NCBI RefSeq assembly: GCF_042675705.1
Contig: NZ_JBHTJJ010000005.1
DNA length: 64,000 nt
Direction: 5' to 3' (one strand)
From: Ruegeria arenilitoris
Lineage (GTDB): Bacteria; Pseudomonadota; Alphaproteobacteria; Rhodobacterales; Rhodobacteraceae
The translations under genes were made by a program, and so were the position numbers. Positions 8,501 through 16,837 of this stretch are shown here, in pieces (position 1 is the stretch's first letter; every line of letters starts with the position of its first letter). The notes beneath the pieces are model-generated. The model searched no databases. It saw only the letters and a list, made by a program, of their open reading frames with translations, and was not told the origin of the DNA.

Positions 8501-9319
8501 TCAAGACCCGCCGGAGCTGATGAATTTCGCGCCCGAGCTGGACTTGCCCGAGCCTACTTGCAGCCGCCGGATCTTGGCCTTTGGCTGCGGCGCATCCCGC
8601 CGCATGATCGCCTTGAGGTCCGAGACGATCCCCTCAAGTTCCATGCCGAACCCGACCTTGCGACGGCCGTCGGTACCAACCGCCGATACCACCGACAGGA
8701 TCTGCCAACGCGGCCCGTTGCGGGCCAGAATGGCCGAACCGGAGGATCCGAACGTGACATCGCAATTGAAGGTAATCAGGCCTTGGCGCCGCTCCAGAAT
8801 CCGGCAGGACCGCTGGCGCGTGATTGCCTCGGATCGGCCGCGCCCGTACGAAGCGATGCTGATTTCATCCCCGGCGACCCGGCCACTGTGCAAAGCAAAT
8901 GGGTTGGCGACGGTATACGGGATCGGTTGATCGAGTCGCATCAGGGCGACATCGACCCGGACCATCTCGGGTGACAGGCCAACCCGGGGATCATAGTCGG
9001 GAAGGACGGCGATCTGCACGACCGTGCCTTCGGCAAGCGCATGTCCATCGCTCAGACCTGCGCGAAAGGTGACTTCGCCGGGTGCATAGGTCCGGCCGGT
9101 GGCCTTGTCCGTCGCACAATGGGCTGCGGTCAGAACAAGATCCTGCGCGATCAGCGTGCCGGTGCAGAACGAGCGGTCTCCGATGTCCAGCCGCCCGATC
9201 GCCTCCCAACCATACAGGTCGTCCCGATCGGTCAGCCGGCGCTTGCCACTGTCCTGGGCCACCGCCGACGCAGCAATCCCGGCCAAAATCAGGGCCGCTG
9301 TCACGATACGGCAGGTCAT
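8501..9319 (-). CDS. Exported trypsin-like serine protease (second of tandem pair)
   Basis: 272 aa with an N-terminal signal peptide (hydrophobic to about residue 21, ending AVAQ). Chymotrypsin-fold triad is complete: His in TAAHC, Asp in VDVALMRL, Ser in FGSSGSAIL. The active-site serine context departs from the classical GDSGGP. Cysteines flanking the active-site histidine suggest a disulphide and periplasmic or extracellular action. ATG overlaps the stop of the upstream paralogue (ATGA 9319-9316), so the two are co-translated. The serine-rich C-terminus (GSGKSSSGAKFISSGGS) is unusual. Substrate unknown. Confidence 0.85.
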   Translation of the reverse strand: MTCRIVTAALILAGIAASAVAQDSGKRRLTDRDDLYGWEAIGRLDIGDRSFCTGTLIAQDLVLTAAHCATDKATGRTYAPGEVTFRAGLSDGHALAEGTVVQIAVLPDYDPRVGLSPEMVRVDVALMRLDQPIPYTVANPFALHSGRVAGDEISIASYGRGRSEAITRQRSCRILERRQGLITFNCDVTFGSSGSAILARNGPRWQILSVVSAVGTDGRRKVGFGMELEGIVSDLKAIMRRDAPQPKAKIRRLQVGSGKSSSGAKFISSGGS

Positions 9320-10122
9320 GGCCGGACAAACCTTGCGCCGACGTTCTTTCCCGGCTCGAGCGTCTTGCCGGACGCGCCGAATCCATTCCCTGCGGACAGC
9401 TCGGTGCGCAGCACCTCCAGCGACTCTTCCAGCGCTGTTCCCAACGATACCCGCCGGCCTTCCAATTCGGCCTTCGCGGACACGACCGATACGATCCGGG
9501 GGTGATCCCCTGAGAACGAGAAGATCGGCGCGCCGGACGCACCCAAATCCACGTCACAGGACATGACCAGCACCCCCGATTGCTGCGCCATGACCGAGCA
9601 GACCTGTTGCAGAGAAGGGGCTTCTGCGCGGTTGTGGGCGTACGAAACCACTCCGACATCCTCGCCACGCGTTGGCCTGTAGCCGGTTTCAAACGGGATC
9701 ACGGTCGTATTTCGGATCGGCTGCCACAACTCGATCAGCGCGACGTCGTGGCGCACGCGGCTGACGGATGCGGCGCGGTCATACTCGTACTCCGGATGAA
9801 TGACCGCCTGGCGCGCTGTGCGATAGGCCGATGCGCGGCCGTGTCGCCACCCCGCCAGAAACTCGATTTGGCCCGGATCAATTCGTTGGCGGGTCGCTTG
9901 GTCGAACAGGCAATGCGCTGCGGTCAGAACAAGCGTGGGTGAGATCAACGCACCAGTGCAGAAGCCGGTGCCGTCGATGTTCAACCGTCCGACCGCCATC
10001 CATTCGCGCCCGGAATCCGAGGTTTCAAGGCTTTGCAGCCCAGTATCCTGCGCCGTGGCTGCCAATGGCAGAACACATAACGCTATCGCCCTGATCCATG
10101 TGCGCACGCGGTTCTCCGGCAT
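9316..10122 (-). CDS. Exported trypsin-like serine protease (first of tandem pair)
   Basis: 268 aa, signal peptide to about residue 25 (ALCVLPLAATAQ). The triad is His in TAAHC, Asp in RHDVALIEL, Ser in LGASGAPIF, so activity is likely although the GDSGGP box is degenerate. Shares with its downstream neighbour the mature-start region (AVGRLNIDGTGFCTGALI against AIGRLDIGDRSFCTGTLI) and overall layout, indicating a tandem duplication that has diverged. The two genes overlap by 4 bp. About 105 bp separate it from the glcF stop, so a separate promoter is possible. Physiological substrate unknown. Confidence 0.85.
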   Translation of the reverse strand: MPENRVRTWIRAIALCVLPLAATAQDTGLQSLETSDSGREWMAVGRLNIDGTGFCTGALISPTLVLTAAHCLFDQATRQRIDPGQIEFLAGWRHGRASAYRTARQAVIHPEYEYDRAASVSRVRHDVALIELWQPIRNTTVIPFETGYRPTRGEDVGVVSYAHNRAEAPSLQQVCSVMAQQSGVLVMSCDVDLGASGAPIFSFSGDHPRIVSVVSAKAELEGRRVSLGTALEESLEVLRTELSAGNGFGASGKTLEPGKNVGARFVRP

Positions 10123-10226
10123 GAGGTATCGGCCAATCTACTTACGCGTGGCGTTTGGCGAAAATAGGGCAGAGCCGGACCGCGCCTAATCCGCACCAGA
10201 CTGATGCGTCGGCGCATCAGGCCCGA

Positions 10227-11549
10227 TCACCGCAGGATCGGCACCGTATCCGCAGGGTGTCCGGCCCGATCCAGTGCAGGGGGCCGAGGCCCGCCCGTGG
10301 CCCAATCCAACAGCTCGACCGTATGCACGATGGGCAGTCGGGTGCCCGACCCGATCTGCATCATGCAGCCGATGTTGCCGGCCGCGATCAGATCGGGGTT
10401 CTTGGCCTCGAGCGTGCGCACCTTGCGCTGTTTCAACTTGGCCGAGATCTCGGGCTGCATCAGGTTGTAGGTGCCCGCGCTGCCACAGCACAGGTGGCTG
10501 TCGGCGGGTTCGACCACGGTGAACCCCGCCCTTTTCAGCAGGTCTTTGGGATAGGTCTTGATCTGCTGCCCGTGTTGCAGCGAGCAGGCCGCGTGATAGG
10601 CCACCGTCAGTCCCTTGTCGTCACCCAGCGGCAAGTCCAGCTGCATCAGGATCTCGCTGACATCCATGGCAATGCCCGACACCCGGGCCGCGTCCTCGGC
10701 CAGCGGATCGTCGCGGAACATGTGCCCGTAGTCCTTGACGGTGGTGCCGCAGCCCGAGGTGTTGATGACGATCGCATCCAATCCCTTGCCGTCCATCTCG
10801 CGCGTCCATGCGCGGATATTTGAGGCGGCGGTATCATGGCTTTCGCGGGTCTTGCCCATGTGATGGGTTAACGCCCCGCAACAGCCGGCGCCCTCGGCCA
10901 CAACGACCTCGCAGCCCAGCCGGGTCAGCAGGCGGATCGTGGCATCGTTGATGTCGGTGTTCAGCGCCTTTTGCGCACAGCCCGTCATCAGAGCCACGCG
11001 TTTGATCGCCTGCCCCTTGGGCGCAAAGCTTTGGGGGTCGTCATTGCGGCTGACCGGCGGGATGTGTTTCGGCGCCATGTCCAGCATCGCCTTCAGGCGC
11101 GCGTCGGGCATCAGAAAGCGGAACGGCCGCCCCAGCTTGGCCCCGATCAGCGCCCAGCGGAACCGCATCGGATAGGGCAGGATCCGCGCCAGAACCCACC
11201 GCAGCGCCCGGTCCGAGAAGGGACGCTTGTAGCGGTTTTCGATATATTCACGCGCGTGATCGACCAGATGCATGTAATGCACGCCCGACGGGCAGGTCGT
11301 CATGCAGGCCAGGCAGGACAGGCAGCGGTCGATATGTTTGACGGTCTTTTCATCCGGCACACGCTCGTTTTCCAGCATGTCCTTGATCAGGTAGATGCGC
11401 CCGCGGGGGCTGTCCAATTCGTCGCCCAGGACCTGATAGGTCGGGCAGGTGGCGGTGCAGAACCCGCAATGCACACAGTTGCGCAGAATCTCGTTTGCGC
11501 GGCGGGTGCCGGGGTCTTTCAACTGGTCTTCGGTGAATGTGGTCTGCAT
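10227..11549 (-). CDS. glcF: Glycolate oxidase iron-sulfur subunit
   Basis: 440 aa. Subunit of glycolate oxidase (glycolate to glyoxylate), passing electrons to the membrane quinone pool. Two ferredoxin-type 4Fe-4S motifs are present: CVHCGFCTATCP near residues 25-36 and CLSCLACMTTCP near 77-88. Two CCG domains follow (GCCGAL and CCGSAG), characteristic of the GlcF/heterodisulfide-reductase family. Last gene of the glcD-glcE-glcF operon, 4 bp after glcE. No glcG or malate synthase gene is adjacent. Glycolate is abundant phytoplankton exudate, fitting a marine heterotroph. Confidence 0.95.
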   Translation of the reverse strand: MQTTFTEDQLKDPGTRRANEILRNCVHCGFCTATCPTYQVLGDELDSPRGRIYLIKDMLENERVPDEKTVKHIDRCLSCLACMTTCPSGVHYMHLVDHAREYIENRYKRPFSDRALRWVLARILPYPMRFRWALIGAKLGRPFRFLMPDARLKAMLDMAPKHIPPVSRNDDPQSFAPKGQAIKRVALMTGCAQKALNTDINDATIRLLTRLGCEVVVAEGAGCCGALTHHMGKTRESHDTAASNIRAWTREMDGKGLDAIVINTSGCGTTVKDYGHMFRDDPLAEDAARVSGIAMDVSEILMQLDLPLGDDKGLTVAYHAACSLQHGQQIKTYPKDLLKRAGFTVVEPADSHLCCGSAGTYNLMQPEISAKLKQRKVRTLEAKNPDLIAAGNIGCMMQIGSGTRLPIVHTVELLDWATGGPRPPALDRAGHPADTVPILR

Positions 11550-11553
11550 CGCC

Positions 11554-12684
11554 CTATCCCATCAGCCCGGGGTTGAACACGCCGCGCGGGTCGAATTTCT
11601 GTCGAATCCCCTGTGTCAGAGCCGCAATGACCTGCGATTCCGGCTGGAACCGGCCCAGCCGGGCAAGGGTATCGGCCCCGGCCCGCACCAGCGTGGCGTG
11701 GCCGGAAAACGCCCCGATGCGCGCGCGCAGGTCGGTGCCTGCGGGCACCAGCGCCCAGATCAGCCCGCCGCCCCAGTCGAACAGAGTCTGATCGGCCTCG
11801 GCCCGCGCCGCGATTTCGGGCGCGTCGCCGGGTTTCACCGAAATCCGCCAGACATCGCCGGGCGTGTCGGCGAAATCGGCCGCATCGCGGACCGTCTGCC
11901 ACAGCGCGTCCGACGGCTCGACCGGATCAACCGCGCCGAACTGGCCCAGCAGGGTCTGCAGGCGTCCGGTGCGATACGAGACCGATTCCGCAAACCCCTC
12001 GATCCGGATCAAGGCGCGCTGCTGCTGCGGATCATACGCTGCGCCGGTGACCTCAAAGGGCGATTTCAGCGCCTCGGACAGGATGCGAACGGCGGTCACG
12101 GCGTCCTTGGCAGGTATCGCCAGAGTCGCGCTGGCCTCGGGTTTGGGCAGCACCTTCAGCGACACCTCGGTCAGCACGCCCAGCGTGCCCCAAGACCCGG
12201 CCATCAGCTTGACCAGATCATAGCCGGTGACGTTCTTCATCACCCGGCCGCCATTCTTGATGACCTGCCCCTGCCCGTCAACAATGCGCACGCCCAGCAG
12301 GAAATCGCGGCAGGCCCCGGCCTGGATCCGGCGCGGCCCCGACACGTTGCCAGCCACGACGCCGCCGATCGTGGGCGCGCCCGTGAACCCCAGCAAGGCG
12401 CGATGGTCCATCGGCTCGAAAGCCAGCTGCTGACCTTCGGCCTCCAACGCGGCCTCGATCTCGGCCAGCGGCGTTCCGGCCTGCGCCACAAGCGTCAGCG
12501 CCCCCGGCTCGTACAGGGTGATCCCGCGCAGCCCCTCGGTGCTCAGCACCTGGTCGGGGCCGTCCACGCCACGGGTTCCCCCGCCCTTGATCCGCACCGG
12601 GCCGTTCAGCCCGGCCACGATTTCGGCCAGTTCAGACTCTGATTCAGGTCTCATTGCGGGGTCCGTTCTGTCTTGGGAATTCAT
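11554..12684 (-). CDS. glcE: Glycolate oxidase FAD-binding subunit
   Basis: 376 aa from the ATG at 12684, which overlaps the glcD stop (ATGA); longer in-frame starts fall inside glcD. FAD_binding_4 (vanillyl-alcohol-oxidase-like) fold with VRIKGGGTRG near the N-terminus and the FAD loop FTGAPTIGGVVAGNVSGPRR; C-terminal part ends in the typical DPRGVFNPGLMG. Works with GlcD and GlcF as one complex. Middle gene of the operon, so co-regulated with glcD. Confidence 0.95.
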   Translation of the reverse strand: MNSQDRTDPAMRPESESELAEIVAGLNGPVRIKGGGTRGVDGPDQVLSTEGLRGITLYEPGALTLVAQAGTPLAEIEAALEAEGQQLAFEPMDHRALLGFTGAPTIGGVVAGNVSGPRRIQAGACRDFLLGVRIVDGQGQVIKNGGRVMKNVTGYDLVKLMAGSWGTLGVLTEVSLKVLPKPEASATLAIPAKDAVTAVRILSEALKSPFEVTGAAYDPQQQRALIRIEGFAESVSYRTGRLQTLLGQFGAVDPVEPSDALWQTVRDAADFADTPGDVWRISVKPGDAPEIAARAEADQTLFDWGGGLIWALVPAGTDLRARIGAFSGHATLVRAGADTLARLGRFQPESQVIAALTQGIRQKFDPRGVFNPGLMG

Positions 12685-14129
12685 TCCGCCGCCATCTTCG
12701 GGGTGCGGCGGGGTGCACTGGCATCCAGCGGGAACACCTTGGCGGGGTTCAGCAGCCATTTCGGGTCGAACACGTCCTTGACGGCCATCTGCGCCTCAAG
12801 GTCCTGCGGCGCGTATTGATGATGCATCAGGTCACGCTTTTCGATGCCCACCCCATGCTCGCCGGTCAGGCAGCCGCCGGCGTCGACGCACAGTTTCAGG
12901 ATCTCGGCCCCGAAGGCCTCGCATTTTTCCAGATCGCCGGGCTTGTTCGCATCGAACAGGATCAGCGGGTGCATGTTGCCGTCGCCGGCATGGAACACGT
13001 TGCCCACGGGCAGGCCAAACTCTTTGCTCAGTTCGCCGATGCGGCGCAGCACGTCCGGCAGCGCCGACACCGGGATCGTTCCGTCCAGGCACATATAGTC
13101 GTTGATCTGCCCCATCGCGCCAAAGGCCGACTTCCGGCCCAGCCAGATGCGGGCGCTTTCCTCGGCCGACTGGCTTTCGCGCAGCTCGACCGGGTTGTGG
13201 CGTTTGGCGATCTCGACGATCTTGGCCAACTGGCTATCGATCTCGGCGTCCGAGCCTTCGACTTCGACGATCAGCAGCGCCTCGCAATTCGGATAGCCGG
13301 CATGGGCAAAATTCTCGCAGGCCTCGATGCACAGCCGGTCCATGAACTCGATCGCCACGGGCAGGATGCCCGATTTGATGATGTCCGAGACGCATTCGCC
13401 CGCCACCGCATTGTCATCAAAGCCCATCAGGACCGGGCGCGCGCCCTCGGGCTTGCGGAGGATGCGCAGCGTCGCCTCGGTGACGACCCCCAGCTGTCCT
13501 TCCGAGCCGCAGATCACGCCCAGCAGGTCCAGCCCGCCGGAATCCAGATGCGCGCCGCCGATCTCGACCACGCGGCCATCCATCAGCACCATGGTCACGC
13601 CCAACAGGTTGTTGGTGGTCACGCCGTATTTCAGGCAATGCGCGCCGCCCGAGTTCATCGCGATGTTGCCCGCGATGGCGCAGGCCAGCTGCGACGACGG
13701 ATCGGGCGCGTAGAAGAAATCCTGCTCTTCGACCGCGCCGGTGACGCTCAGATTGGTGCGGCCTGTCTGCACACGGATGAAGCGGTTGTCATAGTCGACC
13801 TCAAGCACCTCGTTCATGCGGGCCACGCCCAGGATCACGCAATCGGCGGTGGGCAGCGCCCCACCGGCCAGCGAGGTCCCGGCCCCGCGCGGTACGACCG
13901 GCACGCCTTCGTCATGGCAGATGCGCAGAATGTCCGAGACCTCCTGCGTCGAGGACGGCAGAACCGCGATCATCGGCGCGCATTTGTAGGCGGTCAGGGC
14001 GTCGCATTCATAGGCGCGGGTTTCGGCCGGGTCGGCGATGATGGCATCTTCGGGCAGGACCTGCCGCAGACGGGCAAGCACGCTGGCCTTGCGGGCCAGA
14101 ACGTCGGGGTTGGGCTGTGGCATGTCCAT
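12681..14129 (-). CDS. glcD: Glycolate oxidase catalytic FAD subunit
   Basis: 482 aa from the ATG at 14129, preceded by GGAGG at 7-bp spacing. FAD_binding_4 domain shown by VVPRGAGTSLAGGALP and AGNIAMNSGGAHCLKYGVT, and an FAD-oxidase C-terminal domain with FHAGDGNMHPLILFD and TGEHGVGIEKR; C-terminal DPKWLLNPAKVFP. Oxidises glycolate (and possibly D-lactate) to the 2-oxo acid. First gene of glcDEF; a strong palindrome lies just upstream, so repression or activation at the operon promoter is likely. Confidence 0.95.
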   Translation of the reverse strand: MDMPQPNPDVLARKASVLARLRQVLPEDAIIADPAETRAYECDALTAYKCAPMIAVLPSSTQEVSDILRICHDEGVPVVPRGAGTSLAGGALPTADCVILGVARMNEVLEVDYDNRFIRVQTGRTNLSVTGAVEEQDFFYAPDPSSQLACAIAGNIAMNSGGAHCLKYGVTTNNLLGVTMVLMDGRVVEIGGAHLDSGGLDLLGVICGSEGQLGVVTEATLRILRKPEGARPVLMGFDDNAVAGECVSDIIKSGILPVAIEFMDRLCIEACENFAHAGYPNCEALLIVEVEGSDAEIDSQLAKIVEIAKRHNPVELRESQSAEESARIWLGRKSAFGAMGQINDYMCLDGTIPVSALPDVLRRIGELSKEFGLPVGNVFHAGDGNMHPLILFDANKPGDLEKCEAFGAEILKLCVDAGGCLTGEHGVGIEKRDLMHHQYAPQDLEAQMAVKDVFDPKWLLNPAKVFPLDASAPRRTPKMAAE

Positions 14130-14144
14130 GGCGGGTCCTCCGGT

Positions 14145-14165
14145 TTGGTAAAATAATATTACCAA
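14145..14165. promoter_or_regulatory. Palindromic operator candidate upstream of glcD
   Basis: A 21-bp AT-rich palindrome with one mismatched pair, arms TTGGTAA and TTACCAA, centred 26 bp upstream of the glcD start. The TTGGT/ACCAA arms resemble operator halves of GntR/FadR-type regulators that control glycolate and lactate operons, but the spacing is longer than the classical TGGT-N3-ACCA. The regulator gene is not adjacent. Confidence 0.45.
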
Positions 14166-14210
14166 TTTCTGCATCTGGCAAGTTGCCTTCGTCGGACGTA
14201 CTGTCGCGCC

Positions 14211-14921
14211 ATGACACTGACCGAACGCGCCCTGCTGTTTTCACCCTTGGACTACGCCGCCGTCCTGCTGTTGCTGATCGCCTGGCAATGGATCGGATGG
14301 CGGATCGAGAACCCCGCGCCGGGCAAGCGCTCGGTCGCGGTGATGATGGACGAATTCCGCCGCTGCTGGATGCGCGAAATGGTGACCCGCCAGCCCCGCA
14401 TGTTCGACGCCCAGGTCGTGGGCACGATGCGTCAGGGCAGCACGTTCTTTGCCTCGACCACGATGATCGCCATCGGGGGTGGGCTGGCCCTTCTGGGCAA
14501 TACCGAGCGGCTGTCGGGCGTCGCCAAGGATCTCGCGATAGGCAGCGCGCCGGCCATGGTGTGGGAGGTCAAGATCCTGATCGTGTTGCTGTTTCTGTCG
14601 AATGCCTTTCTGAAATACGTCTGGGCGCATCGGTTGTTCGGCTACTGCGCGGTGCTGATGGCGGCGGTGCCCAACGAGCCCGAGGATCCGCAGGCCTATC
14701 CCCGCGCGGCGCAGGCGGCCGAGATCTGCGTGACCGCCGCGCGCAGCTTCAACCGTGCCCTGCGCTCCACCTATTTCGCGCTGGCGTCGCTGGCCTGGAT
14801 CCTGGGCCCGATCGCGCTGATCATCGGCACGCTTCTGACGCTGGGAGTGCTGTACCGACGCGAGTTTGCCTCGCATTCCCGCGCGATCCTGCTGAGCCTG
14901 CCGCCGGACACGCAGACGTGA
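14211..14921 (+). CDS. DUF599-family membrane protein
   Basis: 236 aa. Four hydrophobic helices can be seen: near residues 12-30, 78-98, 112-140 and 190-215. The layout and the short motif W-x-GWRIENPAPGKRSV agree with DUF599 integral membrane proteins, whose function is unknown. Divergent from glcD with about 80 bp between the starts, so the palindrome at 14145 could affect both. Not obviously linked to glycolate use. Confidence 0.8.
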   Translation: MTLTERALLFSPLDYAAVLLLLIAWQWIGWRIENPAPGKRSVAVMMDEFRRCWMREMVTRQPRMFDAQVVGTMRQGSTFFASTTMIAIGGGLALLGNTERLSGVAKDLAIGSAPAMVWEVKILIVLLFLSNAFLKYVWAHRLFGYCAVLMAAVPNEPEDPQAYPRAAQAAEICVTAARSFNRALRSTYFALASLAWILGPIALIIGTLLTLGVLYRREFASHSRAILLSLPPDTQT

Positions 14922-14956
14922 TCGCACCCCGCCCGATCAGATCCTAAACTGGCGAA

Positions 14957-15304
14957 ATGCGACACCTGGTCCCCTGCCTGTTCCTGGCCGCCCCGGCCCT
15001 CGCCGACCCGCCGATGGTCGAAAATGTCACCGCGACGCGCACGGGCGAGACCTGGCGATTCGACGTGACCATCCGCCATCCCGATACCGGGTGGGACCAC
15101 TATGCCGATGGCTGGCGCGTTCTGGCGATGGACGGGACCGAGCTGGGGATGCGGGTGCTGCATCACCCGCACGAGACCGAGCAGCCCTTTACCCGATCGC
15201 TGGGCGGGGTCGCGATCCCCGAAGGCGCGAGTCAGGTTCAGGTGCAGGCCCGGTGCAGTGTCGATGGTTGGAACGCGGACACCACGCTTGTGGCTCTGGA
15301 CTGA
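14957..15304 (+). CDS. Small exported protein of unknown function
   Basis: 115 aa with a clear signal peptide (MRHLVPCLFLAAPALA) and a mature part that starts DPPMVENVTATRTGETWRFDVTI. The rest looks like a single beta-sandwich with DTGWDHYADGW and HHPHETEQPFTRSL. Periplasmic location inferred. Lies 35 bp after the DUF599 gene in the same direction and probably shares its transcript. Convergent with the flavodoxin gene, 3 bp between stops. Confidence 0.75.
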   Translation: MRHLVPCLFLAAPALADPPMVENVTATRTGETWRFDVTIRHPDTGWDHYADGWRVLAMDGTELGMRVLHHPHETEQPFTRSLGGVAIPEGASQVQVQARCSVDGWNADTTLVALD

Positions 15305-15307
15305 TCG

Positions 15308-15793
15308 TCAGAACACGCCCAGCGACAACCCGGCGCCCAGCGCCGCGCCGATCTCGCGACATTTGTCCAGTTCATCCTCGGGGATGGTCTTTTCCGCCAA
15401 TATCGCCTCGGGCGTCTGGGCATGGGTGCAGACGATGAGGGGCGGCTGCACCTCTTTCAAACGCCAACCGGTGGCGAAGCGTGCCAGTTGCCGCGCCGCG
15501 TTCTGACCGTCGGACCCGGCGCAGATCATCTGCGCATAGGGCCGCCCCTCGATCCGGCCCAGAACCGGATAGTAGCATCGGTCGAAGAAATCCTTCATGA
15601 CGCCTGACAGCGCCGCCAGGTTCTCGGGCGCGCAAAAGATGTATCCGTCGGCCGCCAGCAGATCGTCGGGCCCCGCCTCGTCGGCGGGTTTCAGGCTGAC
15701 CTCGGCCTCGGCGCTGGCCGCCTGTGCGGCCGCCTCGGCCATTTGCCGGCTGCCGCCGGTGCGGGAATGGTAGACGATCAGCAGACGGGCCAC
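15308..15793 (-). CDS. Flavodoxin-family protein
   Basis: 161 aa. FMN phosphate-binding loop SRTGGSRQMAE near residues 10-20, and the second flavin loop at CAPENLAALSG near residue 54, a usual position in flavodoxin/WrbA-like NAD(P)H reductases. Lacks a recognisable NADPH domain, so electron carrier or small quinone reductase are both possible. First base of the start is 5 bp beyond the rlmH stop; it is probably the third gene of an rsfS-rlmH-flavodoxin transcript. Confidence 0.8.
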   Translation of the reverse strand: MARLLIVYHSRTGGSRQMAEAAAQAASAEAEVSLKPADEAGPDDLLAADGYIFCAPENLAALSGVMKDFFDRCYYPVLGRIEGRPYAQMICAGSDGQNAARQLARFATGWRLKEVQPPLIVCTHAQTPEAILAEKTIPEDELDKCREIGAALGAGLSLGVF

Positions 15794-15798
15794 GGCGG

Positions 15799-16269
15799 TC
15801 AGGCCCGATGGTACGGGCCGCCCGACAGGATCGTCGCGGCACGATAGAGTTGTTCGGACAGCATCACCCGGACCAGCATATGCGGCCAGACCATCGCGCC
15901 GAAAGAAATCGAAAAATCAGCCTCGGCCCGCAGCGCCGGATCGATTCCGTCGGCGCCACCGATGACAAAGGCCAGATCCTGCCGGCCCATGTCACGCCAC
16001 CCGGCCAGTTTCTGCGCGAAATCGGGTGACGACATCACCTTTCCCCGCTCGTCCAATGTGCAGATCACCGCCCCGCCGGGCAGCGCCTTGCGCAGCAAGC
16101 TGGCCTCGGCGCCCATACCGGCGTTCTTCTTGTCTTCGACCTCGATCACGCGCGCAGGCCCCAGGCCCAGGCCGCGGCCGGTCCGGTCGAAACGGGTCAG
16201 ATAGTCGTCAAGCAGGGTCTTCTCCGGTCCGGCACGCAATCGCCCGACCGCACAAATGCTGATACGCAT
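15799..16269 (-). CDS. rlmH: 23S rRNA (pseudouridine1915-N3)-methyltransferase
   Basis: 156 aa, standard RlmH length. SPOUT-class enzyme that methylates pseudouridine 1915 in helix 69 of assembled 70S ribosomes using S-adenosylmethionine. Signature features: N-terminal MRISICAVGRL, CTLDERGK, the glycine-rich AdoMet knot FVIGGADGID, and the C-terminal H-x-L-x-R-x-x-x-x-EQLYRA box with GGPYHR. Downstream of rsfS, the order found in many bacteria, so both ribosome-related genes probably share a transcript. Confidence 0.96.
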   Translation of the reverse strand: MRISICAVGRLRAGPEKTLLDDYLTRFDRTGRGLGLGPARVIEVEDKKNAGMGAEASLLRKALPGGAVICTLDERGKVMSSPDFAQKLAGWRDMGRQDLAFVIGGADGIDPALRAEADFSISFGAMVWPHMLVRVMLSEQLYRAATILSGGPYHRA

Positions 16270-16313
16270 GTCGCTCTCGCCGCCGGCCCTTCAATACGGG
16301 CCGGGATGGCGCC

Positions 16314-16673
16314 TCAGTTGGCCGAGGCGCTGCCGCCCTGAGGCAGCCACATCTTTTCCAGCTGGTAGAATTCGCGCACTTCGGGGCGGAAGATATGGAC
16401 GATCACGTCGCCCGTATCGATCAGCACCCAGTCGCCGGCATCCTTGCCTTCGACCTTCGAGGTGAAACCGAATTCCTGCTTGATGCGATCCGTCAGCTTT
16501 TCCGCCATCGCCGACACCTGACGCGTCGACCGGCCCGAAGCGATGACCATGTAGTCGGCCACCGAAGACTTGCCCTGCAGGTTGATCTGCACAACATCTT
16601 CGGCCTTGTCATCGGAAAGTGAGGAAAGGATGCGTTCAAGCAGCTTGTCGCTGATTGACTGAGAGCGGGCCAT
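16314..16673 (-). CDS. rsfS: Ribosomal silencing factor RsfS
   Basis: 119 aa from the ATG at 16673; a TTG at 16700 would add nine residues. RsfS binds uL14 and blocks subunit joining in starved cells. Family features: KAEDVVQINL, DYMVIASGRSTRQVSAMAE, GDWVLIDTGDVIVHIFRPEVREFYQLEKMW. The ATG at 16673 forms a TGATG overlap with a short upstream ORF that has a much stronger ribosome site (AAGGAGG), so translation may be coupled. Followed by rlmH after 44 bp. Confidence 0.94.
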   Translation of the reverse strand: MARSQSISDKLLERILSSLSDDKAEDVVQINLQGKSSVADYMVIASGRSTRQVSAMAEKLTDRIKQEFGFTSKVEGKDAGDWVLIDTGDVIVHIFRPEVREFYQLEKMWLPQGGSASAN

Positions 16674-16729
16674 CACAGCGGCCCCTTCATCGGCGGGCAA
16701 ACCCGCCTGTGTGTGTAGAGACAGGACAT
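16673..16729 (-). CDS. Candidate 18-aa leader peptide coupled to rsfS
   Basis: ATG at 16729 is preceded by AAGGAGG at ideal spacing. It encodes MSCLYTHRRVCPPMKGPL and stops with TGA that shares a base with the rsfS ATG (TGATG). Without it, rsfS has only a weak AAGGGG as ribosome site. The arrangement is that of a translated leader feeding ribosomes to the next gene; the peptide itself may have no function. Seen directly in the sequence; expression is inferred. Confidence 0.4.
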   Translation of the reverse strand: MSCLYTHRRVCPPMKGPL

Positions 16730-16755
16730 GGTCCTCCTTGCTAAAGCGCCGCGTA

Positions 16756-16771
16756 ACCCCGGCGCCGGGGT
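16756..16771. repeat. Perfect 16-bp GC palindrome upstream of the rsfS leader
   Basis: ACCCCGGCGCCGGGGT lies between the mscS stop and the rsfS leader ORF. No T run follows in either direction, so it may be a Rho-type pause or an operator rather than an intrinsic terminator. Confidence 0.35.
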
Positions 16772-16837
16772 ACTATTAAGGTAGCAAGGCAATTGCAACA
16801 TTTCAATGAACGGCAACCGTTGATGGCTCGGGGCTGA

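Noticed and set aside
12654..14156. A 500-codon plus-strand frame opposite glcD
   Set aside because: glcD is certain on the minus strand; the antisense frame is His/Gln/Gly-rich noise.
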